From Toxorhynchites rutilus septentrionalis (taxonomy: Eukaryota > Arthropoda > Insecta > Diptera > Culicidae): a DNA stretch of 64,000 nt. Position numbers and translations under genes: made by a program. Shown here piece by piece: positions 45,101 through 60,100 of the stretch (position 1 is the first letter of the stretch; each line of letters opens with the position of its first letter). The stretch lies in NCBI RefSeq assembly GCF_029784135.1, contig NC_073746.1:258206994-258270993 (forward strand), read 5' to 3'. The notes below the pieces were generated by a model. That model did no database searches. It was not told the origin of the DNA and was given only the letters and a program-made list of their open reading frames with translations.

Positions 45101-48100
45101 GTCAGCCGGTTTCAGCGTATCCAAGGCCATGAGTGCGGCTTCGAGTGCTGGAACCGCTTCCTGTAGATCACTTTCGCAATCGTCCTTAATGGCTTGGGCG
45201 GAAGCAGCCGCCTCGTTGGCGGCCGTCTCATCGGCCCCTACGATTTCTTTCTTCTTTTCGGCGTCGGCAGTTTCCCGTTCGATGTTAACCATAATTTTTT
45301 CGGTTTCATCCGAGGTTTGTTTCAGCTGTGGCTGCAAATCTTTTAGTTGATCCTGCATTACCGACACCTGGCCGGCGGCAAAGTCCAGCTTCTCGAGGCC
45401 TACCGTGTATCGATCTCGCTGGGAAATTATTTCCGAGTACTTCTTGCGGTACAACCCGTTGAAAGATCGGAGCATTTCCAAATATGACGTGGGTGTGACG
45501 TAGTTGATTCTTCCTTGCTCCAGGAAAAATCTCGAGGAATTTTCAACCACTCCACGATTGAAAATCATTACAAGTTCCACAAGCCTCTTTTCGAGGCGAG
45601 TCAGTTTTCTTGTTTTTTGCTTCTCTTGTTCCTCTTCTTCCTTTTTCAGAGATATTATTGACGGATCACTCGATTGTGTACCATCCTTTTCTAAATCCAT
45701 TGACCTGATGAAGTTTTCTGCTACTTTCTGCAAAGCATCATCAGGCCAAGCTGTGAACCAATCAATTGTGCAGCAATTAATTAAAGATGGGTATATGCGA
45801 ACTCTTTTTTTAAAAGAATCTCCAATGGGGGAGAAGGCCAGGGCTATGTGTAAATTTTCACGTACTCTCTCGACGAAGAAATTGTAAAGTGAAAGAGCGG
45901 TTGAATCGATAGGCTTGTTTGTTTGCCTCACGATGGTTTGCATTTGTTCTAATATAACTGCTTTCTCCTCAGATTGAAAAAGATTAGGGATATCAGCAGT
46001 GTTCAACAACGAGTTGATATCCTCCACAAAAGCCTCATCTTTGGCTTGGGAATCGTTGAACAAGAAAATCGTTGATTTGCCTTCATTGCCGGCATTCATC
46101 AATATTTTCTTGATGTCCTCACGCCACTCGTTCATCGAATAACTCCGAGTTACCTCCACCTGGAATACATCGGCATCTGCCATACTCGCTGCAAGTTTGA
46201 CAGCGCTTCGTCGACCGGCTCCACCGAGACCAACAAGTAGCAAGTGGCCACGCGGCATTTGCAAAACTCGCGCAATTCTCGATATGTGCTCTATTGCGAA
46301 TCTAAACAAAACAAGGTTCATTGGGGCCTTGGAATGTGCGTTGTATTCACTCAAATAGTAGTTAATATTTTTTTCCAATTTTGCCCAACTGTCAACCTCG
46401 TCGTATACTCGACTTACAGCATCGGGTTCCATGTAATTTCCGTATAACAAATCACGCATATGCTTGTCGTTCACCCGCTGGCCGCCTTCCAGGCGATCGC
46501 TGAAGGCCACTTCTAGTTTCATCCGTAGTTGACTGTTGGCTGCTTCATCGACCATGCGTAAAAGAATTTGTTTGTCTTTTTCATCAATCAAACGATCGTA
46601 GAAGACACGATATGTCTCGTGTGCCCACAAGCGAACCAGTTTCTCTGGATCAGGTAGTCTTTTGGCCGGAACCAATACTATTCCTTGGTAGACCCTGGTG
46701 ACATCCCTCAACGAAAACAGATAGTGCGACTTCGCCGGTGTCGGTAGGAAATTTGCGATAGCTCCCCTATAAACTGAGATGACAGCTTGGGCCAAATTTT
46801 TACATAAACGTGAGATTGGCTCCGGATAGCCTTTGGCGAAGTGCCACTCTCCAATTAATGAGAATATTCTGAGTAATGTGTTGTCTTCAAATGAATCTAC
46901 CGACACTACAAAGTTGTGCCGGTACAGACGTTGCGGTATGTAGTTACTGCCACCGGGTAAGCCCATGGCTCCTACGAACAACAAATCGATCAGTTCAATC
47001 TTGGATGTATCTTTCAGATCGGACCAAATTCTGTGGTCTAACCATTGCCGAATAAGCTCTAACGGTGGCTGTGATCCGTATTCATCTCGTGCCGGCATTG
47101 CTACGTCATCTATGAAGTTAACACATTCCTTTCCCACGGGTGGCCCGAATACACCCTTTCTACGCCTATCCAGCTTGGACATAATAGTTTCCTGCATCTG
47201 CTGTGCCGTACTGCGTGCTGAGCAATTGATTATATTGGAGATGAACTTTGCCTTTGGCAACTCGCGGATATAGTTCGCAATAGTTGCGCTTTTGCCGGTA
47301 CCCGTTGGACCAACTAAAAGAATGGGCATACCAACGGAAATACACATCTGTGTCCAATACATAATGTATCCCGTTTCCTTGGTTGGAATCATCAGTTCGG
47401 AGATTATGCAACTTTCGGGAAGAGACAACTCTTCCGATTTCAACCAAGGCCACCAGGTTTCCTGTTCGTCGAAACGGTAATCGAGGAAGTTCATTTTTTC
47501 CGGGTACATTTGTCCTCGGTTAAGAGAGAAGTGTTTTGGTTTGGGATGATCCTCGTTGGCACCGTACAGAACTTTTCTGAGCAATGGATCGATCGTTTGT
47601 CTTCCCTCCACTGTTACTGCAGAAAAATAAGCCCACGCGTAGCAAAACAAAAATGTCTGCTGGAACCATATTTGGTTGTAGTTGTTTGTGCGAGAGAGAA
47701 ATATCGAGAAGAACTTTGAGAACATCTGCAGACGTTAATTATTTATTAATATGGATTCATGCTCTCAAAGGTCTGTATCTTACCGCATATTGATGCATCT
47801 CAGACAGTTTCAGAACAGTTTTAACTGATCTCAACCAATTGAGCGTCGGTGGGATGAGCCACTCTGCCAGTTGCTCAAATACACCTATGTTAATCTCGTT
47901 GACGCCTTTCTCTTCCAGATATAACAAGAAGGATTTGTGTAGAGCAATCCATCCGAGTTGGGAAGGTTCCATGTAGATCATTCCGCATCTTGAAAAGACG
48001 TTGATGTTTCAGAAACGATAAATAAACTCTGAACTATAAACAAACCGCGAGACCGTTGCTGGAGATGCCTGTTCGAGATCCGCTGGTTCGAACATCAAGT

Positions 48101-51100
48101 TCATAACTTTTGTCATTTGAATAATCTCTCCGGACATCAAACAAAGCTTGCGGTTATCATCTAGAATTTGTTATTAATCATTTCGTGTCAGATCGCAATA
48201 CCGTAGGCGCAAACCTTACCCAGAACAGTGTTTAAGTTCTCGATCCAAACCGCATCGACCGGTCCGTCGAAAATAATCCACTGTCGCTCTAAGCTGTTGG
48301 TGTTTACCATTTCTCGGAAGGTATTGGCCAGTACACCATCGGACCATTCGTGTGACGCAGGATCGAAACTACCGTAGAGTTGCCCCATTGATATCGATTT
48401 AGGGTTGATTATCCTGTAGGAAACTCCTTGCTCTTCGGATGACTGGCCTTTCTCCTTGCGTAACTCTCGCAGAGTTTCTGCAAGCACTTGGTATGCAGTT
48501 GTTTTACCGCCCATTGACTGGCCTACGATCATGAGACCATGTCGAACTAGAAGCATCTCATAGATTTGCATGATTTTCTCGATGAACCATGGTGTTGGTT
48601 GAAGTTTACGTTTGATCAGCTCTATCAAGAGTAATCTCACAATATCTTCTCGAGCAGGCTGCAAGAACGAACCGCTAGATTAATTATGTATCGTGTAATG
48701 CTGAGCATATTATTTTACATTCGGAAGCGGTACTCCAGGGAACAAGTCGTTGTAGATTCCTTCGAATAACGGGATATCCTGTTGGAGAAACTTGGGAAGA
48801 TTCACATCTATAATTGCTCGCAGAACGATCTGAGCTTCGGTTAGTTCTGGCTGCGCACGACGCAATGCTCCAGCAGCCGTTAGCACTGACTTTACAGCTC
48901 TCATTCCATAATCGTAGTGCGATTGGGATGAGAGCTGCTCCGAGCACAATTTATACGTGTGTACAATTTTCTGTGCCAGAATTCTGGCGTCATCAAACCC
49001 GTTGGAGTAGAGTGTTATTTCACCAATCATTGCATAATCGGGAACCATCATTGCAACAGTTCTGAATAGAACTTTTAGATTATCGGGCAATTCTGTACGT
49101 CCCGCATACCCCGGGTTCATGGTGATGAATATGTTACAAGTTGGATCGAGTTTGAGCGGTGTATCTTCAAAGACGAATTTTACGAACTTTCCGGCAATTG
49201 CGCGTTGAATCGTTAAAATTTGTTGAGCCACGACGGACAACACCTCCAGTTCAATTCTATTGAATTCATCGAAACAAGCCCACGAACCAGACTGAGCTAA
49301 TCCTTTGAAGAACTTCCCGAGAGCCTTGTAGTCTAATCCATCCGAACAGTTGAATACCACACATTTCTTGGCTACTGCTTTAGCGAGATCTTTACAAGTT
49401 TCTGTTTTACCAGTTCCAGCTGGACCTTCTGGAGCTCCACCAAGATTGAGTTTAAATGCCCCCATAAGTGTCCTGAAGCAACGATCCGTCAATGGGGTCG
49501 TTACCAACCTTCCAGTGTTGCCCAAGTACTCCATTCCGTATTTTAGATCAGTTGTCACCATACTACATGCTACGTAGCTCTGCTTATCATCGTCATCAAT
49601 CTTCCAGTAATATCGTAACTGAGAAAACCAGTTGAAATCTCCGATGTCAGAGATGTTCTTCTTAATGAGCAGATCGATTATGTCGCGAGCTGTGAATAAA
49701 TGATCACATTAAACAACGAACTCCAATAAAATATACCAATTTGAACCATGAACATCTACGACAATCAAAGCCTCTATCGTGATTGTCGCTCCACTACTGA
49801 GATCTCCTCTGACCAGATCCACCAGGTCTCCAATTTGTGCTGTGCATTGCTGGCCGTACTCCACCAACTTGTTTTCGACTATGGCTATTTCGGCTTCCTC
49901 TGTCCACTTGAGACACGAAACAACCTGCACTACTTGTCCGGGCCAGTGCAATACCCACATTTTTCTCGGATCTTTTAGATAACATTCGTACGACTGCCAA
50001 ATCTGCTCTTTCACACTTTCTAACATAACTACTTCCACTTCTTTGAGCCATTTTTCCACCAACCCCTGAAAAGAAAATATAAGGTTTACTAACAATCTAG
50101 GGGATACATTCTTCTTTATCCGACATTTGCTGAAGCGGGATTGATCTTTCTTGTACAGGGAATTTGTTCCTCCTCTGCCGAAGTGAATGCTGTGATTTCC
50201 ATCTGTGAATCAAATTGCAGGGAGTAAATGCCCTCGAAACATTTTTTCATGTGAGGTTGCACTCGCATTGGGTCCTTTGTTTCCGATAGAATCTCCAGTA
50301 GTTCGTCATTAGAGAGGAAGAAGAACCGCGCGAAGAACAATCGCTTCTTCTCCAGATACAGATTCAATCCACGTTGAATATCTTCCAGGTCCTTGAAAGC
50401 TTGCCTCAAAACGTTCAAAAGATCAGGGAAATCGGTCGCCTGAATCACGTGTGGATCGGAAAGTGTGTTTCGCATAATTTTACGGAACAACTTGTCGACG
50501 GTTTTGAAATGGCGACCTTCTGTTGGCATCTGGCGCATAATATCTTCAGAACTAAATATAGGCTCCAGGTACATCCAGGTAGCTTGAACCTGCAACCATG
50601 TGTCAATAATGTCCTGCATAGATATGAGTTTTTCCTCCCAGTTGGTTGCCTTACTACCAAGAGCAGCTATGTATGGTGAGCCTCGCATGGCTTGAGCTTT
50701 AAGGATGTGGTCATCCAGCAGGGTTTGGATATCGTCGACTGATGATAAAATGGACATGTCCGAGTCACGATACGGAACGCAGATGAATTTCACATCGATC
50801 CACTCCTCCTGCATATTGATGAGCTGTATGTTCAATTCGTGTTCCTTGCCCGCTGCGTTGGAAATTTCTTCAAGTCTATTTTGTATCTTCATGATATCTA
50901 TATCAACCATTAGCCCAAGTGAGTTTTTCACTTCAGGATTTACTTCCTGGCCGAGTTCTTCGGCTATCTGAGCCCAGTGCCGTTCGCAGAGACCTTGCCT
51001 GCAAATAGCCTCCAGAATCGGTAAGTAGACCTTGAATTTGTCGATCTTCATACGAATCTGCTCGGCAACACGTTTTGCCTGTGGACTACCTGCAAGCTCT

Positions 51101-54100
51101 TTCAGCAGAACGGTTATAGAGTTGAACATTTCCTCAACTGCACTACTAATAACAGTTGCATCCAGTTCGCTGAATGGACCAAAGTACCAAACTTCATGAC
51201 AGGAGTCGAATTTATACGCAGTATGCCAAAGTTTTTCGATTGGCACCATCCTATCGATCATTTCGTTCAAGGCTGGGAAAAACGACAAATCGATCTGCAG
51301 CAGGTTCTCGTCTATGTTGATTTCTTTCGCTTCTCTGCTACATTTCTAAAATGAAATAATTGAAAAGACATTGAATTAAGGTTGTCTACTGGGTCAACGT
51401 CGAATACCTCCAAGATCAACATCAAACCATCGATCGTTTCAACTTTCTCTTTGAGATCGTCTAGCGAGAGCATTTCGCGTATCTCACGTGTCCGGAAGTG
51501 GTCCATTTTTTTCTTCTCAGTGATCAAATATTGTTCGAATTTGGTTCGTCGCTCACGTAGTGCCGTTTCCAGATTGTCACGTACCACCGAAAGACGGGCA
51601 CCGCTGAGATCAAGCACCTTCTCCAGCTCCTGGGGCCACAGAAACAGACGCGAATTCAAATTGATATCTTCGGCTGGAAAAATAAAACCCAACATCAGTA
51701 GGGTGTATCGCTCTAGTACCAATTGTGGATTTCGCATATTACGATCGAGAATGGCATAGGTCAGGAGGAAGAGAACACGTTGCGCGACCTGCTTGATCTC
51801 GATCTTAAGCTGGTACATTCGTTCTTCGCGACACTGCGTTAGATAATTTTGAAGCGCGACCACTTCCGGAATCTCTTTCGGACGTTCGCCTGCATGCAGG
51901 GACATGTCTTCGTATTCATCACAGATCCTACAATCCAGCACAAACGATTTTATTTGTTTCAGCTGTGATACAATTTGTTTATTGGTTTTACCTTCGATTT
52001 TCAACTTGATTTAGAGTGATGAAATAATTGATTACGAAGGCTTGCAGTTCTTTCACAAGATTTTCAAGAACCCGATTGAGACGGCTATTATCCAACATGA
52101 ACAGATTGAGTGGAATAAAATCTCGCAGAAAATATATTCCATGTAGTAGCTCTTTAAACTTGTCCACTAGATCTTTGAAGATTTCGAGCGAAGGGAGCTC
52201 TCGTTGCGAAAAAATGCTCTCTGTGATAACTTTCATTTTATTTGCAAGCACCGGAAAATAATACTCATACATTGGATACAGGTATATAGTTGGACCTGTT
52301 TGGTTGGCAACGACGATATTCTTCACTCTCTCGTAAAGACTTACCATGTCCACGTTGTCCTCTCGTATGTAGTGTAAATAACCCAGCAGCTTTTTGTCCT
52401 GTGTCAGGTAGTATTCTAATCGAGGAATTTTATACCCTACTTTAAGAATCTTTACGAAGTAGCTTTTGAACAAATCTGGGAGTTCTTCCATGTATGGGTA
52501 TATGATAATCTTTCCGCTGCTATTCATTATGAACGAGGTTCTTCTTTCTTCTGCTTTCGTTGTCATGATAGTATCCGTAGATTCCGAAGTCAGTAGACTC
52601 GGATCATCATCGTCCGCTTCGTATAGCGACATGTCACTTTTCTCGGTGTTCTTCTCGATCTCTGTGTCGGGCTTGCCCACAACGGACACCGTGAGTGTCA
52701 TAAAAGGCTTCATTCTGAGCTTAGACGACTGGTTGCTACCTCCAGCGTCACCTTCGCGGTACACCTCCAGGGCGTCAACCAGGTGGTCCAAGCTCTTCTT
52801 TATCATTCCTTGTAGGTGGTAGGAGGTGAGCGAGTGAATGCAGTTGAAGAAGGTGGTTCCTCGACCCCCGTGAATAGAGTTACGAGGAACCAAATCTTTC
52901 CAGTATTTGCGCATCACGTCTACCAAATCAGCCACGCGAGGCATCCAATCGTTCACGAGGATCTGGAAATGGTATGGGCATAGTAGTTATATGAATGAAT
53001 GTTTGAATACATGTAGAATGATTCCACTGTGGGTGTTCTGATAAGGTTACACGAGATAGAAAGCAACAGAACGAATAGAACGAGAAGAACGCTAGCAACG
53101 AGTTGGTGGTGAACGATCGAGTAGAATAAGTATACACCCAGGTTTTTCTACGCGGTTTTTATGCGCGGTTTTTTTACGAGGTTTTTTTTACGCGGATTTT
53201 CCAATTATCGCGGTTTTTTACGCTGATTTTCTAATTAACGCGGTTTTTTTACGCGGATTTTCCAATTAACGCGGTTTTTTTCACGCGGTACCCGCGTAAA
53301 AAAGGACCGGTGCAATATCACATCTCCCTCTCAGCTCACATTTTTCTCTTTTGTTTCCTCAGAGCATATTACGGTAATTAGTGCTTGCAACGGAGGTTAG
53401 CGCTTATGAAGGAAATGAGTGCCGCACCTTATCACGATTCTTACGTAGTTTTTGGGTGTTGGGTAACGGGTAGCTCACCGGGCGGTATAACTGGACGGGG
53501 TTTTTACGGGCAGCTATTCGTGAATGGATTTCCCTGTCTACATAGCTCTGGACGGTCCAACAGTGGTACTGCACGTGCATCGGCATTAGAGTGTACAAAT
53601 AACAAGGGAATCTTCTAGCAACACCAGATGATCTCATTCGTGAGGGAAACCGAACTATAGCTACCAGTAACCAACGAAATTGCAGCGAAAAACTACGGGT
53701 TTTCGGGAGCGAGCAACACTCAATTTTTTACTTCCATTCAACGTAAACTTTGATATCTATGACATGGCTTTTTACGCAGATTTTCCAATTAACGCGTTTT
53801 TTTACGCGGATTTTCGAATTAACGCGGTTTTTTTACGCGGATTTTCTAATTAACGTGGTTTTTTACGGTGTTTTTTACGAGATACGTATCCCCCACGTAA
53901 AAAAAACCTTGGTGTAAAGGGACTTGAAAAGAAACCGTTGAGCGGGAAGGTCGATTTTTGGAAAAAAAACTATCCAGATTCGCGGCAATCGTAGGCTAAG
54001 GAAGTGGATAGTAAGGCAACGTAGTCAAACGCGAGGTTTTCCCCCAATCAAATAATAGAGCGTATGCCGAACCTGAGGCATTTTTAATGGGAGTTTCGTG

Positions 54101-57100
54101 CGTGCGACCAAGCACCGAAACTCTCAGTTACAAGGCTCAGAACAATGAGAAATACAATATCTAACAGGTGATTTTTAAAACTGAACAGCCCATGATCATT
54201 TTACGGACAAACCATGATAATAATTTATCATAATTAAATTATTATTTAACACTTGAATAATTTAAACGCCTTATGCTATTATTAGCAACTAGAGACTTGG
54301 GGCTTTCAACAAACTTGATTACTCGTGATTTTCATGAAAGGAAATCGATTTGAATTTACTATTTGCGTAAATACATCAAAAATCGGACAAACCAATAGCA
54401 TTTACCCTAATGAAAATATCAACGTAAAAAATCAGAAATCTGCCTAGGTCGGAATCAAATGTTCATACGGAAGTTAGGGTAAGGTGACATTGGCTCGGAG
54501 TACGCACGAAAATTTGATTATACGAATAGAAACAAACAATTTTGTTCGATAGAAGCTGACGAATTCGAACGAAGCAAGGGGGAAAAAATGTAAGGGGTTG
54601 TCCACATACCACGTGGACAATTTTAGGGGGGGGGGGGGTAGGTGGTATGAAAATGTCCACGCTTGTCCACGGAGAGGGGGGTGGGGGTATAGACTATGTC
54701 CACGTGGACACGAAAAATAAATATTTTTTCAAATATAATCACCGATACATTCTAAACTAAATAAAAACTGATCCATATTCAAGAATTTTAAAACTTTCCG
54801 CCCATCCTGAGTATTCCTGAGTATTGAGAGCGCTTCATATATTTTTACTAATATCATTGAACTTCTTCACTGAAATCTATATTCTGAAAATAACTCATGT
54901 AAACTGTGAGCGACAGAGCTATTTTGTATGATCCTATAATTTTATAGTTGCGGGCTATGCATAGACGTTCATAGCTCAAACCTATAAAAAATAAACGATT
55001 CCATAATGGTTATGTTTTCATGATATTACACATATGGTTTTTTCATCAAATATAATTTTCTATAGATTTTGTTCTATCTCGAGAACAGTTAGTCTTCTGT
55101 ATGTCTGTATAATTTATCATGCAGAATTTTGTGTAAAATTATTTTCTCGCATTCTTTTTCTCGAACAGGTGGAATTTTTCAAAGTATTGGAATTCCGTCA
55201 ATTTCCATTAATGAATATTTACATTTGCGTGAAATGATCCATGCACCACTAGTCGTCAAACTTGAATCAGTTGACCCAGTATTCTGTTTTTTTCAGAAAA
55301 TTTCGCATATAATGCAGTTGTAAAACATTTGAATTGATGGATTGAAGTACCTTTCAGAAGTTAAAAAATGGGTGGGTTATATCTATGATATAACCGCAAG
55401 GTTGACTTGGGACTACTTTAGCTTAGCAATAATTTGTTTGTATTGATTTAATTTTTGATTGAATGAAACAATTTCCGAATTCAATTGAATTCAATATATT
55501 TGCTTTGTGAGTAAAAAGATTGTATAATGCCATGTAAGGTCAATTCATGCATTTGGATAGATTATGTTCATCGTTACAAGTAAATTTAATGACAGTCCAT
55601 TTACTTTTGGTATGATGACATCTTGGTTTTGAAGTCTTTTTTAGACAAACACATTTCAGTCGGAACAAAAATGCCCCCGACTTGCATGTATTTGCAATAC
55701 CAATTTCCCCACGCTCCATGGATTCGAAGCCTGTGTTAGGGAAACACATTTCAGTCGGAATAAAAATGCCCCCGACTTTCATGTATTTGCAAAGTGGATT
55801 CCCCCAGGCACATTGATTTTGAAGTCTGTGTTCGGGAAACCGTAAATCGGGCAAATCAAAACTAGGCAGTTAGGGCGTTTGGATAACCCTTGACATTTCA
55901 CAGTTATTCAATAGTTTATCTAATGAAAAATAACATTTTTTTAATTGCGATAGAAGCGTAGAAATATTCCGTATCAATTGATGCAAACATCTTTCCGATC
56001 CAGTAAGAAATGTTCGAGTTATGAGCATTTGGAATCTTTCATTTTTTCCTGCATTTTTTCCCGCAAGAACTTTGAAAGCCATCTAGACACTCAATGCAGA
56101 ATGGCCCATAAGGATTCGAAAAAAAAATATTCTGAAACGCCTTCAATACCCTCTGAAAATTCTCCGAGCTATGGCGGAAAAGGGTTTGACTTGCGCTACC
56201 AACTAAAGGTGAATCGGAAATCTAGAGTGAAGATGAATCGGCATTTACTGTGATCGATCATATTCCGGAGTGGGCAAAGATTTGTTTCATCTAAAATTTT
56301 GAGTAACACTGTAACAATGCATTTGTCAAAGCAATAACTGGATCTTGTATAGAACATTTTCAAGTTTCCACAATTGCCCTTCGATTTGCTGTGCGATCGT
56401 TATGTCATAAAATATTCATAATCCAAAATGAAATGATAACTTTTCATTCGATTGAGAATATCTCTGTAGTAAAAGGTTCTATTGGAATTCAATATGAATC
56501 AAATGAAGGTGAAATAATCAAGTTGATTGGATTATTACTGGCGTCTATGTGATATCAACACATTTTTTTTGCAAGTGTTTAGAAAATCGTAAAGTAAAAA
56601 TGTATTTGAGAATGATTTTAATTTAATTTATTTCTATTTGATTGGAGCTTGCAATCTCAATTAGCAAAGCTCAAGATAAATCTTTGTAGTTGTGTAGCTT
56701 ATATTCAGATGCGGATTGTTCCTCACCTGGTTAACTGTACATTGCGTGTTTCCGGGTTAGCAAACCAGATAGTCTTTATATCTTAGCTGATAATGGAAAA
56801 ACAAAAAATATTGTATACTCACAAGTGTTTCAAAATTAAACTCACAAGAAGCATGTGCTTTGTTATACCACTCATTTCGCTACCATACAAGAACAATGGG
56901 CCACAACAAAGCAGGTAGAGGAAGTAAAATTTGAAATAAAAATAACTTAAATGGAATTAAAATGGAATTTAGGCGCAAATCAGGTATTTCCTTAATTATT
57001 TTAATTTAAAATGGAAAAATGTCCACGTGGACAAAGGGGGGTAGGGGTACTAAAATGTCCACGCTTGTCCACGGAGGGGGAGGGGGGAGCCTAAAACCGT

Positions 57101-60100
57101 GCTTTTTCTGTCCACGTGGTATGTGGACAGCCCCTAACTACATCAATACAACTCAATGTGGTTGTTTACTTTCACTATTGCATACAATTCGTACGACCAC
57201 TTTTCTGCATCCAGTGTCACCGCCGCCTTACTTACAAGCAAAAAATTGACTTCGGAAGAACTTTCAACAAGTTCATAAAATTTCGAACAAACAGAGACAT
57301 TCAATGTTCACATTTGTTGGGATTGGTACTTTCAAACCATTGGCGTTTAGCTGAAAGGAGCATGAGCTGGTATAATTTGATATTGAGTTACCCAAAAGTA
57401 ACTACTTTTTAGTTCAATGCAACAGTTTCTGTCGTTACATTTCATTACTTCGTGAAGGTACTGGGACGACCTTACGTAACAAGAAAACCACGTGACTTAA
57501 TATCGCTTGAATTCCGCTTCATCGATTTGGGAGTTTGTGGACTCAATGTATTTTGCTTTGACGGGATATCCATCGATCGCTAGGTTATTCCACACATCAG
57601 CTAACATTTCTCCTGCATACTCAAAATGTTTCGTTTCCAGTTACGGGTCTCCGTTCTAAGTTTACCACCCAAGTGAGATCCCTCATGATTATGACGTGAC
57701 AAAATCATCAGGTAGCCTAACGCGATATTTGGGATGCGTTAACACGTTCGTCGCCCAACGCGACTGAGTTTCTTGCAGGACCCAACATGCGAATAAATTA
57801 TTAAAATGAAGGTTCAACTTTGTTTGTATACATGATTACACATTCGTCGCCCAAAGCGACTTTTCTGATTTTTTTGCAGAGCCCAATTTGCGGATAAATT
57901 ATTAAATGAATATCAAATTTAGTTTGTAGACAACTTTTACATGATCTAGCAATATTTTATTCAATTTGAAGATGAACTGACAACAATAACACATGCCTTA
58001 TTATATGGGTTTCGCAAAAAGCTGCAACAAACCATCCGCACTATAAATTATTAAAAAGTATAGTATAAACACTACATTGTTATGGTTATAATTTTATTAT
58101 TTTTCTACATATCCTATAGTTACACTTAGGTGCCTATTCCATCGAATTCCTTTAGAAAATCGTATTCAATTTGAACGAGGAAAGTGTCACTCATATCTGG
58201 GTGACGGGGCGACGAAAGTGTTAATCGGTGCCTGCTTACTAGCAGCTGTTAAGCCTATTAAAACACGTGCTTTATCACCTTGGCTCACTAAACACACCTC
58301 TTTCGATCCCAGAATCGAAGCTAGCTGCTCAAGCATATGTGGATTTTATTTAAAAATAAAATTGGCATTTTGCTACGTAACGATCACGACTACCCTCCTC
58401 CCCCCTGTGTCACATTGAGTAACGAAACCTCGATCCCCCTCCACCCACCACCCCCCTACTCACGTTACGCAATTTGTGCACGACGCCTTAGGTGGAGAGT
58501 GTTTGTGTATTATTGAATCACACGTAAGGATGGTTGATTCCATGCATTGTTAACCCTTTCTCTACGAGCGTCGTCTATAGGCGACATCCGCGCGACGACC
58601 TGTGTGTACGAGTGTCGTCTATAGACGACATCAGGGTGATACTGCGCATCGATCACACCAGCGCGATATACATACTTTTCGGCGCATTGCTCCGTTCAGA
58701 ACTTTGCACTCCGACGGAGCACACTGCCGTAGAAAAAGGGTTAAAGGTAGATATCGGTGGTGGTGGAGCAAATGTGGAATTACCTGTGGCTGCAGTGTCT
58801 CTATAACAATATATGCATACCGTGTGCACATCTTGCATTAGGAATAAGGGCAAAAAAATCCTCATATGGCCAACTTGTGTATTGTGTTTCGAGTTTTGGA
58901 CTCAAATTATGGCCCCAGATTGAAAGTCCAGACGTCCAGACGTCGTCACTGTACTACTGTCTTAGCGAATGTCCAATAACAGGTCACAATCGCCTCTAAT
59001 GCTACACTGAGTGGTGCCTCGGTTTGTCGAATTATAGGTAGCTTACTGTATGAGGCGGAAGACGCCAAACTAATTATGTTTGCGATTCATATAGGGGAAG
59101 TGCGGGTAATACGGACAGTGGGGGTAATATGGACAGTTGGTTGATTTGTATAGTTACATTTTGAATTTCAAATTTCTGTTAATGAGAACCCGCTCTACAT
59201 GTTATTCTATAATATTTAAACCACCACCAAACAATGAATACTGATCAAAAGTTGAAAAGGTAAGCAAAAATTGAACATTATAAATGATTCCGCGTGTGGA
59301 TGAAATTTTATCGAACACTTACGACATAGGACTACGCAGTCGTTTCAAATAATATCATTTCGGATATTATTCATGAATGCACAGAAATTTCATAAAGCAT
59401 TCCTTTTTAGATTAGTTGCTGTGAGCCTGAAAAGGATAAATTATTGACCCTTGGCTTTGTAGAATCCGTTCTAAAACCTGCGATCCTCTCTTGCCTTTGC
59501 GAGAACACAACACGAAGTGGTCATAAGTCGCACGCGTTGCACTGAGTATTAATCGCGCTCCCAGCGATTTTATCGCATTTGACTCACCCACACACTCGGC
59601 CGAATGCGATTAAATATATGTTTTACCAGCACCCACCTTTATTCGAATTCCTTAACAACTTCACTTTTTCTTGGCAACCCATAAAAATAACAAAAATTGC
59701 AATTTGCAAGTATCAATTGTCGGGTTTCATGGTGTTTAGTGTTGCCCCAGTGGTATTGCACCTATAGCCATCTTCCGTGCATCGCCATCTGTGTTACACA
59801 CGGATGCATCGATAAAAATGAAAAATCGTGAAAATGGCCGTTTCTCGAGTTATCGTTCAAAACTGTTAACAAAACAAGGTGATTGTTGCATCGAAAATGA
59901 GCCGTATTGCGTAGATCCTTGGTGGAGTCAGTTTTGCGACGCGAACGCAAAATTAAATCACACATAGCATTCCAATATAAGAATAATTTTCCTTGTGAGT
60001 CGGCGCTGATAGCCCAGCTTGATTTTTTTATACATGGCTCGGCTCGATGCGTTGATTGCAATGCCAGATCCACAGCGAGTGAAATATTCGCACACGTCCA

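Noticed and set aside
51992..52020. A 29-bp GT-AG intron between 51963 and 51991
   Set aside because: Too short to splice. The next AG at 51928 gives a normal 64-bp intron in phase.
57019..57249. Gly-rich open frame in the G-rich end of the TAA-flanked element
   Set aside because: It consists of subterminal repeat and G runs and has no independent support.
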